Shown here: positions 32,639 through 40,886 of the stretch, piece after piece
Layout: each line of letters opens with the position of its first letter
Position numbering within the stretch: position 1 is the stretch's first letter
Origin: an uncultured Oscillospiraceae bacterium
GTDB taxonomy: Bacteria; Bacillota; Clostridia; Oscillospirales; Oscillospiraceae
DNA: 40,886 nt
Direction of reading: 5' to 3'
Assembly: GCA_944385175.1 (NCBI GenBank)
Contig: CALWWB010000007.1
Span: 1-40,886 of the forward strand
Program-made: the position numbers and the translations under genes
The notes under the pieces: generated by a model
The model's database searches: none
Told to the model about the DNA's origin: nothing
Seen by the model: only the letters and a program-made list of their open reading frames with translations

Positions 32639-32943
32639 GTGTTTTCTCCTTTTCGTACGTTTTGTTTCGGCGGCATTGGCTCCGCCTTTTACTATGCGTA
32701 CGGATGAAACCCAAATTCCTATACACACAACCGTGCGTATCAGGCCGTGTCCGAAAAACAAACCGGCTGTTCAGCCGGTCAGATCCCCCGTCCACGCGAT
32801 ATACGCGTGTATCGGATAGGTTTCAGCCGCCCGATTGCGTGTTGAAAACATTTCAACACCGGACATACTCCACGGAAGTTACCTCGCCTGGCGAGCAATC
32901 TCCCGCTTCATCGCATAATACGCCCGTGCTCTCGCACACGCGC
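32639..32943 (-). promoter_or_regulatory. S10-operon leader
   Basis: From the promoter at 32950-32978 to rpsJ there are about 305 untranslated nucleotides. Stems include GTGTTGAAA/TTTCAACAC (32839-32859), CACGCG/CGCGTG (32793-32809), the terminator-like hairpin at 32754-32779, and GGCGG/CCGCC just before the ribosome binding site. The octamer CGGCTGAA (minus strand) occurs in the terminator and again at 32822-32829, so an alternative pairing is possible. No start codon with a ribosome binding site was seen inside. Confidence 0.65.
32754..32779 (-). terminator. Attenuator-like hairpin in the S10 leader
   Basis: On the minus strand ACCGGCTG-AA-CAGCCGGT (32762-32779) is followed by TTGTTTTT. 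It has the form of an intrinsic terminator inside the leader, before rpsJ. Confidence 0.7.
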
Positions 32944-32949
32944 TCAAAT

Positions 32950-32978
32950 AATATACCAAGTATTGCCGCTTCTGTCAA
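32950..32978 (-). promoter_or_regulatory. Promoter of the ribosomal protein supercluster
   Basis: On the minus strand TTGACA (32973-32978) and TATATT (32950-32955) are exactly 17 bp apart. It is the only strong promoter found for the roughly 16-kb operon. Confidence 0.9.
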
Positions 32979-33048
32979 GAGAATTTTCTCTTTTCTGCAA
33001 AAATTTTTTCGTATTTTTTTGTGCAGGCTCCACGAAATTTTAAAAGCG

Positions 33049-33075
33049 AAAAGGCCGGGGTAAGCCCGGCCTTTT
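33049..33075 (-). terminator. Terminator of the secA-lysR unit
   Basis: A perfect 11-bp stem (33049-33059/33065-33075) with terminal A/T runs lies 48 bp after the LysR-HTH gene and upstream of the S10 promoter. Confidence 0.9.
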
Positions 33076-33123
33076 CATCCTGTTTTAAGCTACAATATCT
33101 TGTGCTTTTTCCTTGCGCCGGCC

Positions 33124-33396
33124 CTATTCCTCAGGTAATTCCGGCTCCCTCAGTTTCGCGCTCAGTCCGTCTGCCGCAGCCAGCAGTTCCCTGCCCTCCT
33201 TCAGCAGCAGTTCCCCTGCCGGGGTGAGGGCCAGCAGCCGATTGGTACGGCTGATAAGCTTTACACCCAGCTCCTTTTCCAGGGCCGACACAGCCCTGCT
33301 CACGGTGGAATGGCTGGTGTAGAGGCTGCGCCCGGCGGCGGAGAAGCCGCCCGTTTCCGCCGCGGCCACGAACATTCTAAGCTGCTCCAGCTCCAT
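33124..33396 (-). CDS. LysR-type DNA-binding domain protein, lacking the effector domain
   Basis: A 90-residue protein made up of only the LysR N-terminal domain: MELEQLRMFVAAAETGGFSAAGRSLYTSHSTVSRAVSALEKELG, then LISRTNRLLALTPAGELLL and a linker helix. Full LysR regulators have about 300 residues; the substrate-binding half is missing, with a TAG stop and no remnant downstream before the terminator. It may be a truncated gene or a stand-alone HTH that acts alone. It lies 9 bp after cytidine deaminase. Confidence 0.85.
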   Translation of the reverse strand: MELEQLRMFVAAAETGGFSAAGRSLYTSHSTVSRAVSALEKELGVKLISRTNRLLALTPAGELLLKEGRELLAAADGLSAKLREPELPEE

Positions 33397-33405
33397 GGCA
33401 CCGCC

Positions 33406-33786
33406 TCAATAATTAAATATGTAGGGCAGCAGTTCCGAGAGCTTATAGCTCACGTAGCGGTCCCCGGCCTTGGCGCAGAGCACCTCCATGTCCGGGGAGA
33501 ACTCCGCCAGGAACTGACGGCAGGCCCCGCAGGGCGTGCACCAGTTTTCACTGTCGGCATAGATGGCTATGCGGCGGAACTCCCTGTGTCCCTCGCTCAC
33601 CGCCTTGCAGCAGGCTGTGCGCTCGGCGCAGATGGTGCTGCCCAGAGCGGCATTTTCCACATTACAGCCGGTGTACACCGTTCCGTCGCTGCACTCCAAG
33701 GCAGCGCCAACGGGGAAGCGGGAATAGGGGACATAGGCATTTAAGGACGCTTTTTTCGCTCTGGACATCAATTCTCTGTCAGTCAT
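33406..33786 (-). CDS. cdd: Cytidine deaminase
   Basis: A 126-residue homotetrameric-type enzyme that converts (deoxy)cytidine to (deoxy)uridine in pyrimidine salvage. The zinc site is C53-A-E55, with E55 as the catalytic proton shuttle, and P85-C86-G-A-C89. The substrate-binding FPVGAALE and GCNVENAA segments are present. Its start codon overlaps the stop of the upstream solute-binding protein gene by one base (TAATG), so the two are translationally coupled. Confidence 0.95.
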   Translation of the reverse strand: MTDRELMSRAKKASLNAYVPYSRFPVGAALECSDGTVYTGCNVENAALGSTICAERTACCKAVSEGHREFRRIAIYADSENWCTPCGACRQFLAEFSPDMEVLCAKAGDRYVSYKLSELLPYIFNY

Positions 33787-35390
33787 TACTCTCCCTCTCC
33801 TTGTTCAGTATTATCTTCATCCAATATGATCTCCCAATTCTGGAAATCATACAGGGGATTTCCCACGTTGGCATTCAGGCCCCTGATCATACCCCGGTGG
33901 ACAATGATCTCCTGGTGCTCAAAGCCGATGGATATGAGCAGCCCTCTGCTGGCCACATGCTCATAGAAGGTCTGGTACATGCTGGAGCGGGTTGCCTCGG
34001 AGGCAGCCAGGTAATCTTCCAGATAGCCCAGAAAAATGGTGTCGCTGCTGCGGGAATAATTCAGCTCGTCGTCAGGGTCCAGAAGCTCGGTGAGGTCGAA
34101 GTTGTTGCGCAGCTTCACCTCGCCGTAGTACATGTCGAATTCGCCCTCCTCCAGGGCAGTCATATAGTCGTCCCAAGTCAGCCCCTGTACGTCGATTTTA
34201 AGCCCAATGCCGGCCATGTCCTCAGCAAAACGCTGGCACACGCCGGTCTTGGCACTGCTGTCGCTGCACACAATGAGTTTCAGCGATGCATCCTCACCGG
34301 CAGACATGAATTCCAGCCAACCGTCCCCATCGTAATCCTTAAGCCCGGCATTTTCAAGGATGGACTTGCAGGCATCCAAATTATAGTTCAGACTGTCCGC
34401 ATAGGTCTGGGGATAGGCGGCACAGGTAGGATACATTGCCACCGAAGAGCCAACACCATTTCCGTGGAGAAGCTCCTCGGCAAAGTATTCCCGGTCGAAA
34501 GCGTAGTTCATGGCCATACGTATGGTCTCGTACCGGCCCAGGGCACTCTCATGGTTGAACTGAATATAATGGAAGTTGGTTGTGGGATAGCTCCGGATCT
34601 CGCTGGTACGGGCATAACCCAGGTTGGTATAGCTGGAAGGGTCATTGGTGACCACGTCAATTATACCGTCGTCGAAAGCACTGATTATGCTTTCCGCCGA
34701 AGAGTACTCTTTGAGATATACAGTATCTACGGGCAGTGTATCATATCCGGCATAACCTTCATAGGCCACAAGGGCGGTATAGTCTGCGTTATAGGTGTAC
34801 GGTCCGCTGCCCATAGGACGGGCCTCGTTCATATCTCCGGATTTTATTATAGGTATATTCAGCAGTTTTACAAACTGGGTGTCCCCAATGCCCAGAGTGA
34901 CATAGAAATTTTCATCGTCATATCCGGCCCCCTGGAAGCTGGAAAAGCGGCCCCTGTAGCGGTCGGAATTAACGGCCATGTTCAGAGAATAGCCCAGGTC
35001 CTGGCCCGTCACCGGAGTGCCGTCATGGAAGGTATGTCCCTCTCCGATTTTAAAAGTCCAGCTTTTGCCGTCCTCGGAGCAGCTCCACTCAGTGAGCACG
35101 TTGGGGATGGCTTCAAAATTTGTGTCCACCTCCACCATGTTCTCATACACTAAGCTGCACACCAACTGGTTGGAGCGATTGGTGGCTATAAGAGGATTGA
35201 AGGAATATTCTGTGTTGCAGTTGAGGGAGAAGACATTGTCTGCCCCCAGGCTGCGGGTGACGTCCTTACCCTCGGTGGAATCAGGGATTCCGGCATAGGG
35301 ATCGTCGGAGTCGGAGTCGCTGCATCCGGCACAGCAGAGCAGCATTGCCAGGGCCAGCAGAAGGGTAAGGACCTTAAAGCATTTGTTCAT
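33786..35390 (-). CDS. Peptide/nickel-type ABC solute-binding lipoprotein (family 5)
   Basis: A 534-residue lipoprotein. The signal peptide CFKVLTLLLALAMLLCCAGC ends in a lipobox-like CAGC with C23, followed by an acidic linker (SDSDSDD). The mature protein is the SBP_bac_5 fold: LVYENMVEVDTNFEAIPNVLTEWS, then WTFKIGEGHTFHDGTPVTGQDLGYSL, and RMAMNYAFDREYFAEEL in the middle, all family blocks. Ligands of this family are oligopeptides, nickel or sugars. No permease or ATPase genes are adjacent, so its transporter must be encoded elsewhere or it works otherwise. It follows pgeF by 16 bp. Confidence 0.9.
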   Translation of the reverse strand: MNKCFKVLTLLLALAMLLCCAGCSDSDSDDPYAGIPDSTEGKDVTRSLGADNVFSLNCNTEYSFNPLIATNRSNQLVCSLVYENMVEVDTNFEAIPNVLTEWSCSEDGKSWTFKIGEGHTFHDGTPVTGQDLGYSLNMAVNSDRYRGRFSSFQGAGYDDENFYVTLGIGDTQFVKLLNIPIIKSGDMNEARPMGSGPYTYNADYTALVAYEGYAGYDTLPVDTVYLKEYSSAESIISAFDDGIIDVVTNDPSSYTNLGYARTSEIRSYPTTNFHYIQFNHESALGRYETIRMAMNYAFDREYFAEELLHGNGVGSSVAMYPTCAAYPQTYADSLNYNLDACKSILENAGLKDYDGDGWLEFMSAGEDASLKLIVCSDSSAKTGVCQRFAEDMAGIGLKIDVQGLTWDDYMTALEEGEFDMYYGEVKLRNNFDLTELLDPDDELNYSRSSDTIFLGYLEDYLAASEATRSSMYQTFYEHVASRGLLISIGFEHQEIIVHRGMIRGLNANVGNPLYDFQNWEIILDEDNTEQGEGE

Positions 35391-35406
35391 GTGTATCTCC
35401 TTAGTT

Positions 35407-36198
35407 TCAAAGCACTATGGCAGCACCCTGGCTGCCTCTGTGCCCGCCGGTATATCTGTGGGACCAGTACTTTTCATGGCTGCATACAGTGCACTCACGG
35501 GATATATCTATATTATCCGCCTTTAGCCCCAGCTGCATAAGCCTGCGGGCATTGGCGGCGCGCAGATCCACCATGGTCTTGCCGTCGTCCCTCCGGTCAA
35601 AGAGTCCCAGGGTATCTCCCCTCAGATATTTCTCTATCGCCTGAGGCACATCGTCGTCCGTCTCAAAGCAGCAGCGGCCTATAGACGGCCCTATAGCCGC
35701 TCGGATGCTGCCGGGCTCTGCCCCCAGGCTCACCATCTTATCCAAGGCGTTTTTCAGGATATCCCCCACGGAGCTGCGCCAGCCGCAATGTATGGCCCCG
35801 GCCACGGAATGCTCCCCGTCCCAGAGCAGCACCGGCACACAATCGGCCACCATGCAAAGTATGGGCAGGCTCTTTACATTGGTCACCAGACCGTCGGCCT
35901 CATAGGGCACCCGGGACAGGCAGACATGCCTGTCCTCCTGTGTCACTATGCGCACCTCATTGCCGTGGACCTGGTTTGTGACGGCCATGCCGTCTATGCC
36001 CACGCCCATGAGGGCACAGAGACGGCGGTAATTCTCCCGCACTGCCTCCGGCTCGTCCCCCCGGTTGCTGCCCAGATTAAGGGAGCTGAACTCTCCCCGG
36101 CTGACTCCGCCGAAGCGGGTTGTAAAGGCGTGCCTTACACCTATTATGTCCGAGCTCATATATATGAGCCCATCCCTGTTGTTTTCTTTAAAGCTCAT
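35407..36198 (-). CDS. pgeF: Peptidoglycan editing factor PgeF (YfiH/laccase domain)
   Basis: A 263-residue YfiH-family protein. The metal site residues are H79 (NQVHGN), C120 (VADCVPVLL) and H137 (AIHCGWR). An RHAFTTRFGGVSRGEFSSLNLG stretch opens the domain. Members have been described as multicopper polyphenol oxidases, as purine nucleoside phosphorylases or adenosine deaminases, and, in Escherichia coli, as an enzyme preventing misincorporation of serine in peptidoglycan. Which applies here cannot be told. It is 40 bp downstream of secA. Confidence 0.9.
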   Translation of the reverse strand: MSFKENNRDGLIYMSSDIIGVRHAFTTRFGGVSRGEFSSLNLGSNRGDEPEAVRENYRRLCALMGVGIDGMAVTNQVHGNEVRIVTQEDRHVCLSRVPYEADGLVTNVKSLPILCMVADCVPVLLWDGEHSVAGAIHCGWRSSVGDILKNALDKMVSLGAEPGSIRAAIGPSIGRCCFETDDDVPQAIEKYLRGDTLGLFDRRDDGKTMVDLRAANARRLMQLGLKADNIDISRECTVCSHEKYWSHRYTGGHRGSQGAAIVL

Positions 36199-36238
36199 GG
36201 CATCTCCCTGCCGGCCAGAGGCAGGCTTTCTTTTGCTC

Positions 36239-39010
<2,772 letters not shown>

Positions 39011-39074
39011 TATAACTGTGCCTTTCTGATAGTGTTTTTCGGGCCCTCCCCGGGCCCATACCGATACAGAGTGT

Positions 39075-39083
39075 ATTGTAACA
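39075..39083 (-). promoter_or_regulatory. Candidate extended -10 promoter of secA
   Basis: TGTTACAAT on the minus strand (TACAAT at 39075-39080) is an extended -10 element 65 bp upstream of the start codon. No good -35 box is seen; a run of T occupies its place. Confidence 0.45.
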
Positions 39084-39108
39084 CATCTTTGTGAACAAAA
39101 AAAGTATA

Positions 39109-39129
39109 ATATTGTACCAGGTGCAATAT
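39109..39129. promoter_or_regulatory. 21-bp near-perfect palindrome between secA and the DUF1846 gene
   Basis: The 21 bp pair at nine of ten positions: arms ATATTG, then ACC/GGT next to the centre. It lies between the two divergent promoters and is a candidate operator or hairpin. Confidence 0.5.
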
Positions 39130-39136
39130 CTGGCCG

Positions 39137-39165
39137 TTGCCATGGCACTTTTTTTGTGGTAGAAT
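39137..39165 (+). promoter_or_regulatory. Promoter of the DUF1846 gene
   Basis: TTGCCA (39137-39142) and TAGAAT (39160-39165) are 17 bp apart. A GAGGGAGAGG site follows before the start codon. Confidence 0.7.
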
Positions 39166-39204
39166 CCCTTTTTAGGAAGAATAAAGAGGGAGAGGCACTG
39201 TCCC

Positions 39205-40689
39205 ATGAACAAGATAGGCTTTGACAACGAGAAATACCTTAAGCTCCAGTCCCAGAACATCCGGGACAGGATAAGCAAATTCGGCGGTAAGCTTTACCTG
39301 GAATTCGGCGGCAAGCTTTTTGACGACTTCCATGCCTCCAGGGTAGTGCCCGGCTTCAAGCCGGACAGCAAGGTAAACATGCTCCTGGAGATGAAGGATG
39401 ACGCCGAGATTGTCATCGCCATCTCCGCTGACGATATAGAGCGCAGCAAGCGCCGGGGAGACTTGGGCATCACCTATGACGAGGATACCCTCCGCCTTAT
39501 CGACGCCTTCCGGGGCATCGGCCTTTACATAGGCAGCGTAGTCATCACCCATTACCGGGGCCAGGCCGTCGCGGACCAGTTCAAAAAACGTCTGGAGATG
39601 CTGGGTATCCGGGTCTATAAGCATTATATAATTCCCGACTATCCCTCCAATGTACCCCTGATAGTATCCGAGGAAGGCTTCGGTCTCAACGACTATATAG
39701 AGACCGAGCGCAGCCTGGTGGTAGTCACCGCTCCCGGCCCCGGCAGCGGCAAAATGGCCACCTGCCTCAGCCAGCTCTACCATGAGCACAAGCGGGGTGT
39801 CAGCGCAGGTTACGCCAAGTTTGAGACCTTCCCGGTGTGGAACCTGCCTCTAAAGCATCCGGTGAACCTGGCCTATGAGGCAGCCACCGCCGACCTGGAC
39901 GACGTGAATATGATAGACCCTTTCCATCTGGAAGCCTACGGCGTCACCACCGTCAACTACAACCGGGACGTGGAGATCTTCCCGGTACTGGAGGCTATAT
40001 TCAAGCGCATCTACGGCAGCAGTCCCTATAAGAGCCCCACAGATATGGGAGTAAATATGCTGGGCTTCTGCATTCAGGATGACGAGGTCTGCTCCCAGGC
40101 CTCCAAGCAGGAGATAATCCGCCGCTACTACGCCGCCGCCTGCGGCGTGCGCCGTGGCACCGCCGACCCCAACGAGGTCAGGAAGATAGAGCTCATTATG
40201 AATTCCCTGGGCCTTACCCCCGAGGACCGGCCCGTGGTGGCCGCCGCCCTGGAAAAGGCCGAAAAGACCGGCGGCCCCGCCGTGGCACTGGAGCTCAACG
40301 ACGGGCGCATAGTCACCGGTAAGACCTCCTCCCTGCTGGGAGCCTCCTCCGCCTGCCTGCTCAACGCCGTAAAAGCTCTGGCAGGTATAGACAAGAAGCT
40401 GCCCCTCATTGCCCCCGGCGTCATCGAGCCCATACAGCACCTGAAGGTGGAGCACCTAGGCAACCACAACCCCCGCCTCCACACCGATGAGTTACTTATT
40501 GCCCTGTCCATCTGCTCCGTCACCAATCCCATGGCCGGCTGCGCCATAGAGCAGCTGGATAATCTCAAGGGCTGCGAGGCCCACTCCTCCGTTATCCTGT
40601 CCCATGTGGACGAAGATCTCTTTAGAAAGCTGGGTATAAACATCTCCTCCGAGCCCAGGTATCAGGCAAAAAAACTGTTTCATAAATAA
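39205..40689 (+). CDS. DUF1846 domain-containing protein
   Basis: A 494-residue soluble protein of full DUF1846 length. Conserved blocks are [47 protein letters not shown] at the N-terminus, a nucleotide-binding-like [20 protein letters not shown] (about 175-194), [42 protein letters not shown], and [23 protein letters not shown]. The P-loop-like GPGSGK suggests nucleotide binding, but the reaction is unknown. It is common in Firmicutes as a single cytoplasmic protein. It is divergent from secA and has its own promoter; the last part of the protein includes a conserved [24 protein letters not shown] region ([18 protein letters not shown]). Confidence 0.93.
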   Translation: MNKIGFDNEKYLKLQSQNIRDRISKFGGKLYLEFGGKLFDDFHASRVVPGFKPDSKVNMLLEMKDDAEIVIAISADDIERSKRRGDLGITYDEDTLRLIDAFRGIGLYIGSVVITHYRGQAVADQFKKRLEMLGIRVYKHYIIPDYPSNVPLIVSEEGFGLNDYIETERSLVVVTAPGPGSGKMATCLSQLYHEHKRGVSAGYAKFETFPVWNLPLKHPVNLAYEAATADLDDVNMIDPFHLEAYGVTTVNYNRDVEIFPVLEAIFKRIYGSSPYKSPTDMGVNMLGFCIQDDEVCSQASKQEIIRRYYAAACGVRRGTADPNEVRKIELIMNSLGLTPEDRPVVAAALEKAEKTGGPAVALELNDGRIVTGKTSSLLGASSACLLNAVKALAGIDKKLPLIAPGVIEPIQHLKVEHLGNHNPRLHTDELLIALSICSVTNPMAGCAIEQLDNLKGCEAHSSVILSHVDEDLFRKLGINISSEPRYQAKKLFHK

Positions 40690-40695
40690 AATCAA

Positions 40696-40739
40696 GCCCC
40701 AGCCCTGGGAACTTTCTCGGAATTTCCCAGGGCCGGGGC
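40696..40739. terminator. Hairpin between DUF1846 gene and AraC-type gene
   Basis: A 16-bp stem with one mismatch (40696-40711/40724-40739). On the minus strand it is followed by TTGATTTTATTT, so it fits best as the terminator of the AraC-type gene, and may act on both. Confidence 0.6.
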
Positions 40740-40752
40740 ATATATGTCACTC

Positions 40753-40886
40753 TCACCTTTTCAGGCTCCCGGGGCTGATGCCGAAGCTCTCCCGGAAGGC
40801 CCGGTGAAAGGAGGAGTAGTCGCCAAAGCCGCTTTCAGCGGCTGCCTTGCTCACCGGCATTCCCTCCCGGATCAGCCGGGCCGCAT
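40753..40886 (-). CDS. AraC family regulator, C-terminal part (runs off the window)
   Basis: The last 44 residues are visible, ending with a TGA at 40753-40755. They contain the second helix-turn-helix of an AraC-type domain: MPVSKAAAESGFGDYSSFHRAFRESFGISPGSLKR, the standard signature of the family. The 5' part, including any ligand-binding domain, lies beyond 40886, so neither effector nor target can be suggested. Confidence 0.88.
   Translation of the reverse strand, partial: AARLIREGMPVSKAAAESGFGDYSSFHRAFRESFGISPGSLKR

Noticed and set aside
32639..32761. N-terminal extension of rpsJ into the leader
   Set aside because: The extension covers hairpins and lacks S10 similarity; AAGGAG precedes the ATG at 32638.

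Overview
The window is chromosomal DNA from a member of the Firmicutes, most likely class Clostridia and probably an Oscillospirales-like gut anaerobe. The taxonomic call is inference. It rests on the gene order of the S10-spc-alpha ribosomal protein cluster, strong AGGAGG-type ribosome binding sites, sigma-A promoters of TTGACA/TATAAT type, PadR/HAAS and RHH-clpB neighbours, and a galacto-N-biose/lacto-N-biose phosphorylase locus of the kind found in mucin- or milk-glycan users. No phage, transposase, CRISPR array or classical defence gene was recognised.

Layout. 1-188 is a non-coding array of five hairpins. 189-2209 (minus) holds a DUF2200/DUF5655 pair, a small membrane protein and a Cof-type HAD phosphatase. 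2431-2986 (plus) is a padR regulator with a short HAAS-domain partner. 3091-4764 (minus) is an operon of a small membrane protein, a TetR regulator and a multi-pass membrane protein. 4765-5513 holds a second hairpin array, a 23-nt copy of the tRNA-Ser 3' end and an intact tRNA-Ser(CGA). 5514-8758 (plus) is a ribbon-helix-helix regulator followed by clpB. 8874-9879 (plus) carries a DUF1624-type membrane acyltransferase and an XRE regulator.

9942-16747 is a sugar locus. On the minus strand a solute-binding lipoprotein, two ABC permeases, a small membrane protein and a GH112 phosphorylase form one unit. A divergent AraC-type regulator lies across a 315-bp AT-rich intergenic region with paired direct repeats. 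The model is uptake of a galactosyl-N-acetylhexosamine disaccharide and cytoplasmic phosphorolysis to galactose-1-phosphate. No ATPase subunit is present.

16883-32978 (minus) is one continuous ribosomal protein supercluster, transcribed from a consensus promoter at 32950-32978: rpsJ, rplC, rplD, rplW, rplB, rpsS, rplV, rpsC, rplP, rpmC, rpsQ, rplN, rplX, rplE, rpsZ(N), rpsH, rplF, rplR, rpsE, rpmD, rplO, secY, adk, map, infA, rpmJ, rpsM, rpsK, rpsD, rpoA, rplQ. A roughly 300-nt leader with an intrinsic-terminator hairpin precedes rpsJ. Three unusually long hairpin-rich spacers interrupt the otherwise tight packing. rpmJ (37 aa) and rpmD (59 aa) are short genes read directly from the sequence.

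33049-39010 (minus) is a secA - pgeF - peptide-type solute-binding lipoprotein - cytidine deaminase - LysR-HTH unit ending at a strong terminator. 39205-40689 (plus) is a DUF1846 protein divergent from secA, and the window ends in the 3' part of an AraC-type gene (minus). The least explained structures are the two hairpin arrays and the tRNA-Ser tail duplication, followed by the structured spacers in the ribosomal operon.
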